The notes under the pieces are model-generated. The model was not told where the DNA came from. It made no database searches and saw nothing but the letters and a program-made list of their open reading frames with translations. From Pseudoalteromonas sp. XI10 (GTDB lineage Bacteria; Pseudomonadota; Gammaproteobacteria; Enterobacterales; Alteromonadaceae): a stretch of DNA of 64,000 nucleotides. This document shows positions 28,166-35,768 of this stretch, one piece after another. Numbering within the stretch: position 1 is the first letter of the stretch; each line of letters opens with the position of its first letter. Position numbers and translations under genes: made by a program. Location: positions 62,001 to 126,000 of the forward strand of contig NZ_LOPY01000051.1 in the NCBI RefSeq assembly GCF_001469895.1. Direction: 5' to 3'.

Positions 28166-29086
28166 CTAAAAAATTGAAATATCCAGTTTCTGGGATAAAC
28201 GCTCAAGAGCCGCTATCCCAGCTACTGAGTTACCATACGAGTTAAGTCTTGGCGCCCACACAGCCACAGTAAATTGATTTGGTAATACAGCTAAAATAGT
28301 ACCCGACACCCCTGACTTACCCGGCATACCAACACGGTAGCCAAAATCCCCAGCAGCATCGTATAAACCACTGGTAAACAGTAACGAGTTTAACTGCTTA
28401 TTTTGCCTTGCACTGAGCACTTCTTGGCCATTGGCATCTTTACCTTGGTTTGCTAAGTAATTGTAGGCTTTTGCTAATTCTACGCAGTTTAACTCTATGG
28501 CACAGAAGTTAAAGTAAGCCCATAACACATCATCAACTTCATTATTAAAGTTGCCGAATGACTTCATTAGATGCCCCATCGCGGCGTTGCGATGACGAAA
28601 CTCATATTCAGAATTTGCCACTTTCTTATCAATAACAACCTGAGCATTTCCTGATAACTGACGAAATGACTCAAGCATAGAGTGCATCGGCGCAGATAAA
28701 CGACTATATAACGCGTCACAGGTGACAATCGCGCCGGCATTAATAAATGGGTTGCGTGGTATGCCCTGTTCAAACTCAAGCTGTGTAAGTGAGTTAAAAG
28801 CGGTGCCTGAAGGCTCTTTACCGACTCGTTGCCACAGCTCATCACCATAACGCTGAAGTGCTAAAGTTAAGGTCATTACTTTCGAAACAGATTGAATTGT
28901 AAAACGCGCACTACAATCACCCGCACAATAGGTTTGCCCATCTACTGTATGAATAGCAATGGCAAACTGGTTTGGCTCAACCTCTGCAAGCGCAGGAATA
29001 TAATCAGCAACCTTACCTTGGCTCAGTAATGGTTGAACTTCTTTTGTGATTTCATCTAATACATGTTGATAATCAATCTGTGACAT
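28166..29086 (-). CDS. glsA: glutaminase
   Basis: This serine-dependent glutaminase hydrolyses glutamine to glutamate and ammonia. The 306 residues are of normal length and show the active-site S-x-x-K in FTIQSVSKVMTLTL, the substrate loop NPFINAGAIV and the C-terminal GKSGVSGTILAVLP. No signal peptide is present, so it is cytoplasmic. It lies downstream of rpoH on the same strand, but the terminator at 29104-29130 separates them. Whether it corresponds to E. coli GlsA or GlsB (YneH) cannot be decided; length and sequence favour the GlsB type. Confidence 0.94.
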   Translation of the reverse strand: MSQIDYQHVLDEITKEVQPLLSQGKVADYIPALAEVEPNQFAIAIHTVDGQTYCAGDCSARFTIQSVSKVMTLTLALQRYGDELWQRVGKEPSGTAFNSLTQLEFEQGIPRNPFINAGAIVTCDALYSRLSAPMHSMLESFRQLSGNAQVVIDKKVANSEYEFRHRNAAMGHLMKSFGNFNNEVDDVLWAYFNFCAIELNCVELAKAYNYLANQGKDANGQEVLSARQNKQLNSLLFTSGLYDAAGDFGYRVGMPGKSGVSGTILAVLPNQFTVAVWAPRLNSYGNSVAGIAALERLSQKLDISIF

Positions 29087-29101
29087 ACCGCGTCCTTTAA
29101 A

Positions 29102-29132
29102 ACAAAAAGCCCCGCATTTGCGAGGCTTTGTA
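29102..29132 (-). terminator. terminator after rpoH
   Basis: On the minus strand AAAGCC-T-CGCA pairs with TGCG-G-GGCTTT (one mismatch) around a short loop and runs into a T tract. It lies 35-60 bases beyond the rpoH stop and just before the glsA start. Confidence 0.75.
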
Positions 29133-29166
29133 GTCTACTAAAGATGGTTTGCTATAGCGATTGCTA

Positions 29167-30030
29167 TTAGCTCATCGCTGATTGCAGTTTTTTCATTGCT
29201 GTTTTTTCTAGCTGGCGAACACGCTCTGCTGAAACATTATATTTCTCAGCAAGCTCTTGTAATGTTGCTTTATCGTCAGCTAACCAACGTGCACTTACGA
29301 TGTCTTGAGAACGTTCATCAAGGGTTTTTAACGCGCTGAATAAACGTGCATGAGACTGTTCTTGCCATTGCTGCTCTTCGATATCATCAGCAAGGTCAGC
29401 ACTGCCATCTGTTAAATACTGTACTGGCGAGTATGTGCTTGTCGGTGCGTCGTCATTGTCGTCGCCCGTTAAGTCAAAGCCCATATCTTGGCCACTCATA
29501 CGTGATTCCATCTCACGTACTTCTTTCTCACTTACACCTAGCTCATTAGCAACTGTGCTAACCTCAGCTTGGTTGAACCAACCTAAACGCTTTTTATTTT
29601 TACGTAGGTTGAAGAATAATTTACGTTGCGCTTTTGTTGTTGCAACTTTCACAATACGCCAGTTTTTCAGTACGTATTCATGAATTTCGGCTTTGATCCA
29701 GTGTACTGCGAATGAAACTAAGCGAACACCTACACTTGGGTCGAAACGTTTTACCGCTTTCATCAGACCAATGTTACCTTCCTGAATTAAATCAGCTTGC
29801 GGTAAGCCATAACCTGAATAGCTTTTCGCAATATGAGCAACAAAGCGTAGATGCGACATAATGAGTTGCTTCGCAGCTTCAAGATCACCTTCTTCCTGAA
29901 GACGTGTCGCCAACTGCTTTTCTTTCTCTGCATCAAGCATAGGAATAGTGCTAACCGCTTGAAGGTAGCCGTCCATACTTGCGCTCTGTTGACCTGCAGT
30001 AAGTGCCATTGCGTATAAATCTTTACTCAT
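29167..30030 (-). CDS. rpoH: heat-shock sigma factor RpoH (sigma-32)
   Basis: RpoH directs RNA polymerase to heat-shock promoters. The 287 residues show region 2 ([38 protein letters not shown], about 62-100, as landmark), the RpoH box [15 protein letters not shown] (about 135-149), which is specific to sigma-32 and serves in FtsH/chaperone control, and a region 4 helix-turn-helix ([21 protein letters not shown]). Length is normal. In this strain the predicted transcript begins at a perfect CIRCE-type inverted repeat (30064-30090), so a repressor or structural control of rpoH itself is possible. ftsX lies upstream on the same strand, as in E. coli. Confidence 0.97.
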   Translation of the reverse strand: MSKDLYAMALTAGQQSASMDGYLQAVSTIPMLDAEKEKQLATRLQEEGDLEAAKQLIMSHLRFVAHIAKSYSGYGLPQADLIQEGNIGLMKAVKRFDPSVGVRLVSFAVHWIKAEIHEYVLKNWRIVKVATTKAQRKLFFNLRKNKKRLGWFNQAEVSTVANELGVSEKEVREMESRMSGQDMGFDLTGDDNDDAPTSTYSPVQYLTDGSADLADDIEEQQWQEQSHARLFSALKTLDERSQDIVSARWLADDKATLQELAEKYNVSAERVRQLEKTAMKKLQSAMS

Positions 30031-30063
30031 TTTTCACCTCAGTGATAAACATTTGAAACCATC

Positions 30064-30090
30064 TTAGCACTCTTTAAGCGAGAGTGCTAA
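30064..30090. promoter_or_regulatory. perfect CIRCE-type inverted repeat upstream of rpoH
   Basis: TTAGCACTC (30064-30072), a 9-base spacer, and GAGTGCTAA (30082-30090) reproduce exactly the CIRCE operator bound by the heat-shock repressor HrcA. It sits 34 to 60 bases upstream of the rpoH ATG and five bases downstream of a good -10 box, so it should span the transcription start, the usual position for this operator. Confidence 0.85.
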
Positions 30091-30095
30091 CTTCA

Positions 30096-30124
30096 ATTAA
30101 AAACTTTTTTAAAGTTCAAATCAA
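30096..30124 (-). promoter_or_regulatory. predicted sigma-70 promoter of rpoH
   Basis: On the minus strand TTGATT (30119-30124), a 17-base spacer and TTTAAT (30096-30101) form a reasonable sigma-70 promoter. The spacer contains the palindrome AACTTT-N3-AAAGTT (30102-30116). Transcription would start about at the first bases of the CIRCE repeat. Confidence 0.55.
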
Positions 30125-30255
30125 GTGGTTTTTGCATCTATTTTTAGTCTACGCTAACACGCTGAATAAGCGATGAATTCTAGCTTGGAGTGATATTTTG
30201 ATAAATTAACAGCGACTACTATTTATCGCTAAAAGAGCAGTGTAACAATGAATTG

Positions 30256-31242
30256 TTACACTTTATCGGGTTCAATTTCTTTTATGTAGCGGTTAACTGA
30301 TAGATAAGAACCAACAAACCCTAAGCCTGTTGCAAGAGCGACTAAAATGCCAAACTCTGTGAGTGTTAAACCAATTAAGTCAAAGCTGGTTTCATAAACA
30401 CCTGCAACATCACTTACAGCAGCGCCAAGCCACCACATCATTAACGCAACACAAATAAAAGAGAACAAACCGCCAATAATACCGTACCAAATCCCTGTCC
30501 ATAAAAATGGCGCATGAATAAAGGTGTTTGTCGCCCCAACTAACTTCATCACTTGAATTTCATCTTTCTTATCCATGATTGATAAGCGGATAGTATTACC
30601 AATGATCAGGGTGACGGAGGTTAATAATAGTAGAGCAATGGTGATCACGCTTTCTTTTAATAAACTTAAAAGTGCATTTAATCGCTCAAGCCAAGCAATA
30701 TCGAGTTTACCAAAATCAACTTCTCTTTCGGCTTCAAGCTTGTGCAATAATTGTTTTGCCGTATTTGGCTGGCGGTAACGTGCTGTCGGCGTAACAATAA
30801 CAACATCAGGTAACGGGTTCGCATCTAAATATTCAAGTGCTTGGCCAAATCCTGATACTTGTTTAAATTCAGTGAGGGCATCGCCTTTTGATATAAACTC
30901 CACTTTATCTACTTCAGGGTAGAGTGCTAAACGCTTAACCAAGGTTTGCGTTTGCTGTTCGCTCATAGTTTCTTTTACGAACAACGAGATCTCTGCGGCA
31001 TCTTCAAAGCCACTGCTCACTTGCGAGACATTTTTAACCACCAAATAAAGCGTCGCTGGCAGTGTTAAGCTTAATCCCAATACCGCAATGGTCATCAATG
31101 AAGCGAGTGGCGTTCGCCACATTTCACCGAGGCTGTGCACACCTTGGCGAATAAGGTTAATAAAGAAGAAATAAGGCGCTGCTAAAAATGACTTCTTCTG
31201 ACGTTCGTTTTGGCTGTTGCGGCTTTTAAACAATAAACTCAT
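30256..31242 (-). CDS. ftsX: cell division protein FtsX
   Basis: FtsX is the membrane subunit of the FtsEX ABC-like complex, which couples the divisome to activation of peptidoglycan amidases through EnvC. The 328 residues have a cytoplasmic N-terminus, a first helix (LASLMTIAVLGLSLTLPATLYLVV), a periplasmic loop with VDKVEFISKGDALTEF, and three further helices in the C-terminal half. The start overlaps the ftsE stop by four bases. It is the last gene of ftsY-ftsE-ftsX and precedes rpoH. Confidence 0.95.
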   Translation of the reverse strand: MSLLFKSRNSQNERQKKSFLAAPYFFFINLIRQGVHSLGEMWRTPLASLMTIAVLGLSLTLPATLYLVVKNVSQVSSGFEDAAEISLFVKETMSEQQTQTLVKRLALYPEVDKVEFISKGDALTEFKQVSGFGQALEYLDANPLPDVVIVTPTARYRQPNTAKQLLHKLEAEREVDFGKLDIAWLERLNALLSLLKESVITIALLLLTSVTLIIGNTIRLSIMDKKDEIQVMKLVGATNTFIHAPFLWTGIWYGIIGGLFSFICVALMMWWLGAAVSDVAGVYETSFDLIGLTLTEFGILVALATGLGFVGSYLSVNRYIKEIEPDKV

Positions 31243-31916
31243 AGTGCCCCCTCAGCTAACGGATCGTCAATCATACGGCCGTCTTTCAGTGTTAGACTGC
31301 GATAACGCATACGCGCAATTAAGCCAATATCATGGGTTGCAATCAGCACGGTTGTACCATGATTATTAAAGTCTTCGAATAAACGTAAAATGTCCATCGA
31401 AAGTTCAGGGTCTAAGTTACCGGTTGGCTCATCGGCGAGCAAAATAGGCGGAGAATTGACAATCGCGCGGGCAATACCAACACGCTGCTGCTCACCACCT
31501 GATAAGGTTGCTGGATTACACTTAGCTTTATCAAGTAACCCTACTTTATCAAGCGCACCGTGAACACGTTTAGCTATTTGTTTATGGTGCGTACCTTCAA
31601 TGATTAAAGGTAAAGCAACATTATCAAACACTGAGTAACGTTCTAGTAAGCGGTGATTCTGAAAGATGATACCAATATCGCGGCGCACATAAGGGATCTG
31701 ACGCGATTTAACAGCATTTAAATCAACACCATTAATAAGCACCTGCCCGGCTGATGGACGCTCCATCAAGCTGATAAGCTTCAATAGTGTACTTTTACCT
31801 GCCCCACTGTGCCCGGTTAAAAAGGCCAGTTCGCCAGGCTTAATATGAAAGCTGACTTTTTCAAGGGCACGATGGCCACCTGGATATGTTTTACTGACTT
31901 GCTGAAAATTTATCAT
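31239..31916 (-). CDS. ftsE: cell division ATP-binding protein FtsE
   Basis: The ATPase of FtsEX. The 225 residues contain Walker A GHSGAGKST, the ABC signature LSGGEQQRVGIARA, Walker B ILLADEPTGNLD and the switch histidine in LIATHDIGL. The frame opens four codons earlier with TTG (31928), but the ATG at 31914-31916 (MINFQQVSKTYPGG) matches the E. coli start. It overlaps ftsX by four bases. A hairpin separates it from ftsY, 54 bases upstream. Confidence 0.95.
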   Translation of the reverse strand: MINFQQVSKTYPGGHRALEKVSFHIKPGELAFLTGHSGAGKSTLLKLISLMERPSAGQVLINGVDLNAVKSRQIPYVRRDIGIIFQNHRLLERYSVFDNVALPLIIEGTHHKQIAKRVHGALDKVGLLDKAKCNPATLSGGEQQRVGIARAIVNSPPILLADEPTGNLDPELSMDILRLFEDFNNHGTTVLIATHDIGLIARMRYRSLTLKDGRMIDDPLAEGAL

Positions 31917-31941
31917 TTTAGTTATCAATCATCTTGCAGCG

Positions 31942-31966
31942 AAAAAGGGAGCAAGCTCCCTTTAGT
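31942..31966 (-). terminator. hairpin between ftsY and ftsE
   Basis: AAAGGGAGC (31944-31952) and GCTCCCTTT (31955-31963) form a 9-bp perfect stem with a 2-base loop, followed on the minus strand by a short T run. It may reduce readthrough from ftsY into ftsEX. Confidence 0.65.
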
Positions 31967-31969
31967 TAA

Positions 31970-33976
31970 TTATGCGTCATCCTCGTCTTGGCTAAATAGT
32001 GCATCAATAAAGTCACTACTATTAAAGGTACGTAAATCATCAATACCTTCACCAACACCAATGTAACGAATTGGGATATTAAATTTATCTGCAACGGCGA
32101 AAATCACACCACCTTTGGCGGTACCATCTAGTTTAGATAAAGTAATGCCCGTTAAACCAACACATTCATTAAATAATTTAACTTGGCTAATTGCGTTTTG
32201 ACCTGTACCTGCATCAATAGTTAGCATAACTTCATGCGGCGCATCTGGGTCAATTTTCTTCATTACACGGGCAATTTTTTCAAGCTCTTGCATTAAGTTA
32301 TCTTTATTTTGCAAGCGACCTGCTGTATCGGCGATTAACACATCAGCATTACGAGCCTTTGCAGCCTGAAATGCATCAAATACCACTGACGCACTGTCTG
32401 CACCTGTATGCTGAGCAATCACAGGAATGCTATTACGCTCACCCCATACTTGCAGCTGCTCAACCGCTGCAGCGCGGAACGTATCACCCGCAGCAAGCAT
32501 CACTGACTTACCTTCGTTTTGGAACTGCTTAGCTAATTTACCAATCGTGGTGGTTTTACCTACCCCATTTACACCCACCATTAAGATAACAAATGGCTTT
32601 TTGTCACCACTTACAACCAGCGGCTGCTCGGCGGTTTTAAGCATACTAGCCATTTCTTGCTTCATTAACTCATATAAAGCATCGCCATCTTTTAATTGCT
32701 TACGATCAGCGGCATCGGTTAGGTTATCAATCAACTTCATTGTTGTATCAACACCTAAATCGGCTGTTAGTAACTGTGTTTCTAGTTCTTCAAATAACTC
32801 ATCGTCAATTTTCTTACCACTAAAAATAGACGCAAAGCCTGAACCAATATTAACGCGAGTTTTTAATAGACCTTTTTTAAGGCGTGCGAAGAAACCTTCT
32901 TTCTTTGGTTTTTCAGCAGCGGCTTGAGCTACTTTCTCTTGTTCTAAACGCTCCGCTTCTGCTTGTTCTTCAGCAATGCGCTCTTGCTCTAAGCGCTCCG
33001 CCTCTGCTTGTTCAGCAGCAATGCGCTCTTGCTCTAGGCGCTCTGCCTCCGCTTTCTCTGCCGCAATACGTTCTTGTTCTAAGCGCTCCGCTTGTGCCTT
33101 TTCTGCAGCAATACGTTCTTGCTCTAAGCGCTCCACCTCTGCTTGTTCAGCAGCAATGCGTTCTTGCTCTAAGCGAGCAGCTTCCGCCTTTTCTGCAGCA
33201 ATGCGTTCTTGTTCTAAACGTTCAGCTTCCGCCTTTTCTGCCGCAATGCGCTCTTGCTCTAAACGCTCTGCTTCTGCCTTTTCTGCAGCAATGCGTTCTT
33301 GTTCTAGACGTTCTGCCTCGGCCTTCTCTGCAGCAATGCGTTCTTGCTCTAAGCGTTCAGCTTGTGCTTTTTCTGCCGCAATGCGCTCTTGCTCTAAACG
33401 CTCTGCTTCTGCCTTTTCTGCAGCAATGCGTTCTTGTTCTAGACGTTCTGCCTCGGCCTTCTGTGCAGCAACTTGCTCGGCTTCACGCTGCGCCTGTTCT
33501 GCGGCAACACGTTCTTGCTCTAATTTCATTGCTGCTTCTTGCTCAGCAAGACGAGCTTGTTGTTCTTGACGTTGTTGTTCTGCCGCTTGCTGCTCTTGAG
33601 CTAAACGTTCAGCTTCTGCTTGTTCTGCCGCAATGCGTTCTTGCTCTAGACGTTCAGCTTCTGCCTTTTCTGCAGCGATACGCTCTTGCTCTAAACGTTC
33701 AGCCTCTGCCTTTTCTGCAGCAATGCGTTCTTGCTCTAGACGCTCCGCCTCTGCCTTTTCTGCAGCGATACGCTCTTGCTCTAAACGTTCAGCCTCTGCC
33801 TTTTCTGCAGCAATGCGTTCTTGCTCTAAACGTTCGGCTTCAGCCTTTTCGGCTTCAATTCGCTGTTGTTCTTCTATTTGCTTCTGGTTATCAGCCTCTT
33901 TTGCTGCTTGCTCTGCTTGTTGCTTATCTGATTTGCCAAAACCAAACCAAGACAGGAATTTACTTTTTTTTGCCAT
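31970..33976 (-). CDS. ftsY: signal recognition particle receptor FtsY with extended repeat domain
   Basis: FtsY is the membrane receptor for SRP-ribosome complexes. The start [17 protein letters not shown] (ATG at 33974-33976) matches the E. coli N-terminus; the frame is open a further 55 codons upstream but without family likeness. Residues about 36-350 are an Ala/Glu/Arg-rich repeat of 15 residues ([15 protein letters not shown]). The NG GTPase domain (about 365-668) is complete: [43 protein letters not shown]. At 668 residues it is well over the 497 of E. coli, and the excess is all in the N-terminal repeat. Confidence 0.95.
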   Translation of the reverse strand: MAKKSKFLSWFGFGKSDKQQAEQAAKEADNQKQIEEQQRIEAEKAEAERLEQERIAAEKAEAERLEQERIAAEKAEAERLEQERIAAEKAEAERLEQERIAAEKAEAERLEQERIAAEQAEAERLAQEQQAAEQQRQEQQARLAEQEAAMKLEQERVAAEQAQREAEQVAAQKAEAERLEQERIAAEKAEAERLEQERIAAEKAQAERLEQERIAAEKAEAERLEQERIAAEKAEAERLEQERIAAEKAEAERLEQERIAAEKAEAARLEQERIAAEQAEVERLEQERIAAEKAQAERLEQERIAAEKAEAERLEQERIAAEQAEAERLEQERIAEEQAEAERLEQEKVAQAAAEKPKKEGFFARLKKGLLKTRVNIGSGFASIFSGKKIDDELFEELETQLLTADLGVDTTMKLIDNLTDAADRKQLKDGDALYELMKQEMASMLKTAEQPLVVSGDKKPFVILMVGVNGVGKTTTIGKLAKQFQNEGKSVMLAAGDTFRAAAVEQLQVWGERNSIPVIAQHTGADSASVVFDAFQAAKARNADVLIADTAGRLQNKDNLMQELEKIARVMKKIDPDAPHEVMLTIDAGTGQNAISQVKLFNECVGLTGITLSKLDGTAKGGVIFAVADKFNIPIRYIGVGEGIDDLRTFNSSDFIDALFSQDEDDA
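32930..33870. repeat. 45-bp tandem repeat array inside ftsY
   Basis: The DNA encodes about 17 copies of a 15-residue unit [15 protein letters not shown] in two blocks: five copies (about 33630-33850) and twelve (about 32930-33475). A degenerate Gln/Ala/Glu-rich stretch of about 150 bases lies between them. Copies differ mostly at silent sites (for example CGCTCTTGC against CGTTCTTGT) and by K/Q or E/Q swaps, so the protein sequence is held while DNA varies. Confidence 0.95.
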
Positions 33977-34185
33977 ACTTGCTAATAACCACTTATAAAA
34001 ATCTGATAAACTTACATGAATAATAGTTTGGTGACAGTTCAGCTTTTTAGCCAAACATAAACAGGTACCATCTATCGCTAAGGTCGCAATACTATCACTT
34101 TTAGCGCAGTAGAAAAATGACACGCTAGCTATTGCATACAATATTATCTGAGCTAGTGGTCAGTTACCAATGATTAGTGAGTTAA

Positions 34186-34803
34186 ATGAGAAAAAAATCA
34201 ACAGCTAACCGCCAAGCAAAAGCAGCGAACAATAAATCAGCAAATGGTTTTATTCGTATTATTAGTGGGCAATTTCGCGGTAGAAAATTACCCGTAAAAG
34301 ATGTGCAAGGCTTGCGCCCAACCACTGACCGTATAAAAGAAACTGTATTTAACTGGCTAATGCAAGATACCCGAGGCGCAGCGATACTCGATTGCTTTGC
34401 CGGTTCCGGCGGTTTAGGTTTTGAGGCGTTATCGCGCTTTGCTGATCATGCTGTATTTTTCGAACTAGATAAAAGTGCCGCTAGCCAACTAAAAGAAAAC
34501 ATTAGCACCCTTAAATTGGATAATGCCGTCGTAAAACAAGGCAATAGCCTTTCATTATTAGAACAAAACACGCAAAACGAGCAATTTGATCTAATTTTTG
34601 TTGATCCGCCATTTCGACAAAACTTGGCTGAAAAAAGTTGTTTTTTACTCGAAAAAAATAACTGGTTATCTGCCCAAGCACTTATATATGTTGAGGTCGA
34701 AAGCGAACTAAGCGACCTAGATACTCCAGATAACTGGATGCTTTTAAAAGAAAAAGCTGCCGGACAAGTAATTTGTCGGCTATATCAACGCGAGACAAAT
34801 TAA
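34186..34803 (+). CDS. rsmD: 16S rRNA (guanine(966)-N(2))-methyltransferase
   Basis: RsmD methylates G966 of 16S rRNA in the 30S subunit. The 205-residue protein has the IISGQFRGRKLPV and GLRPTTDRIKETVFNWL opening of the family, SAM motif ILDCFAGSGGLGFEALS, and the N2-guanine methyltransferase motif DPPF in IFVDPPFRQN. It is divergent from ftsY, its usual partner on the chromosome. The stop is followed by the rpsU promoter region. Confidence 0.95.
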   Translation: MRKKSTANRQAKAANNKSANGFIRIISGQFRGRKLPVKDVQGLRPTTDRIKETVFNWLMQDTRGAAILDCFAGSGGLGFEALSRFADHAVFFELDKSAASQLKENISTLKLDNAVVKQGNSLSLLEQNTQNEQFDLIFVDPPFRQNLAEKSCFLLEKNNWLSAQALIYVEVESELSDLDTPDNWMLLKEKAAGQVICRLYQRETN

Positions 34804-34840
34804 CTCTGTTTTGCAAACCTAGTTTCTGTTAATATTATTC

Positions 34841-34878
34841 TTTACATGTGGTGTTGCTTCGGATTACAATACCGCACC
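34841..34878 (+). promoter_or_regulatory. candidate rpsU promoter with GC-rich discriminator
   Basis: TTTACA (34841-34846), 18 bases, TACAAT (34865-34870), then ACCGCACC resembles growth-rate-controlled ribosomal promoters. A second candidate, TTGCAA-N16-TATTAT, lies just upstream at 34811-34838. A small hairpin TGAGC-AAC-GCTCA follows at 34913-34925, in the leader. Confidence 0.45.
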
Positions 34879-34948
34879 ATTTTTGAACCACTTGGTCGTT
34901 ATTCGATCAACTTGAGCAACGCTCATTATTTAGGTAGGTGAATTTTTA

Positions 34949-35164
34949 ATGCCAGTAATTAAAGTAAGAGAGAACGAACCGTTTGACGTAGCACTTCGTC
35001 GCTTCAAGCGTTCATGTGAAAAAGCAGGTATCCTTTCAGAAGTTCGTCGTCGCGAGCACTATGAAAAACCAACAGCTGAGCGTAAGCGTAAAAAAGCTGC
35101 TGCAGTAAAGCGTCACATGAAGAAGCTTTCTCGCGATAACGCACGTCGCGTTAAATTATACTAA
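34949..35164 (+). CDS. rpsU: 30S ribosomal protein S21
   Basis: The 71-residue S21, needed for initiation on the 30S subunit, is unmistakable: [19 protein letters not shown], then [19 protein letters not shown] and the basic C-terminus. It begins the macromolecular-synthesis gene set rpsU-yqeY-dnaG-rpoD, with 21 bases to yqeY. The GTAGGTG element before the ATG serves as ribosome-binding site. Confidence 0.98.
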
Positions 35165-35185
35165 TCAGTATTTGGTCTTGTATAA

Positions 35186-35632
35186 ATGAGCCTTTTATTA
35201 ACGCTAAAAGATGCGCAAAAAGATGCGATGAAGGCAAAAGACAAAGAACGTCTTAAGCCTATCCGCATGGTACTTGCTGCAATCAAGCAACGTGAGATTG
35301 ACGAGCAAATTACGCTTGATGACGACGGTATTACCGCTGTTTTAGTAAAGCTTGTTAAGCAACGTCGCGATTCTTACACCCAGTACATTGATGCGGGTCG
35401 TGAAGATTTAGCTGAAATTGAAGCCAGTGAGATTAAAGCACTTGAAGAATTCTTACCTCAACAATTGAGTGAAGAAGAAATCATTGCTCTTATTGACTCG
35501 GCTATAGCTGATACAAACGCAGCGGGTATGCAAGACATGGGTAAGGTAATGGGAGTTATCAAAAGCAAAGCTGAGGGTCGTGCCGATTTAGGTAAGATTT
35601 CTGGCTTAATCAAGCAACGATTAACTGCCTAA
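35186..35632 (+). CDS. yqeY: YqeY / GatB-YqeY domain protein
   Basis: A 148-residue helical protein of the YqeY family, similar to the tRNA-binding tail domain of GatB. Landmarks are LKDAQKDAMKAKDKERLKPIRMVLAAIKQREID, LVKQRRDSYTQY and the C-terminal GKVMGVIKSKAEGRADLG (given only as recognisable blocks). Its job is not established; a role near tRNA or translation is inferred. It is placed between rpsU and dnaG, as in Pseudomonas, rather than absent as in E. coli. A terminator hairpin follows. Confidence 0.9.
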   Translation: MSLLLTLKDAQKDAMKAKDKERLKPIRMVLAAIKQREIDEQITLDDDGITAVLVKLVKQRRDSYTQYIDAGREDLAEIEASEIKALEEFLPQQLSEEEIIALIDSAIADTNAAGMQDMGKVMGVIKSKAEGRADLGKISGLIKQRLTA

Positions 35633-35658
35633 CCCCCACATACAGATGTATGATTCAA

Positions 35659-35692
35659 GCAAACCGAGCCTAGTGCTCGGTTTCTTGCTTTT
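35659..35692 (+). terminator. terminator between yqeY and dnaG
   Basis: AAACCGAGC (35661-35669) pairs with GCTCGGTTT (35675-35683) around a 5-base loop, followed by CTTGCTTTT. It would separate abundant rpsU-yqeY mRNA from dnaG-rpoD, like the terminator between rpsU and dnaG of E. coli. Confidence 0.75.
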
Positions 35693-35768
35693 AGTCTTTC
35701 ATAAACACAGTAATTGTGTTCAAATCTTATTTTACAACGCATAGATAGCGCAGGAAAATACAACAGCT

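Noticed and set aside
32884..34023. Long open frames on the plus strand across the ftsY repeat (up to 379 codons, Leu/Pro/Ser-rich)
   Set aside because: They are the opposite-strand reading of the FtsY 45-bp repeat. A periodic sequence without stops stays open in several frames. Translations are low-complexity and unrelated to known proteins, while the minus frame encodes an intact FtsY.
33977..34141. N-terminal 55-codon extension of ftsY
   Set aside because: The family start [14 protein letters not shown] aligns with E. coli at 33976; the extension is Cys/Ser-rich and unlike any FtsY.
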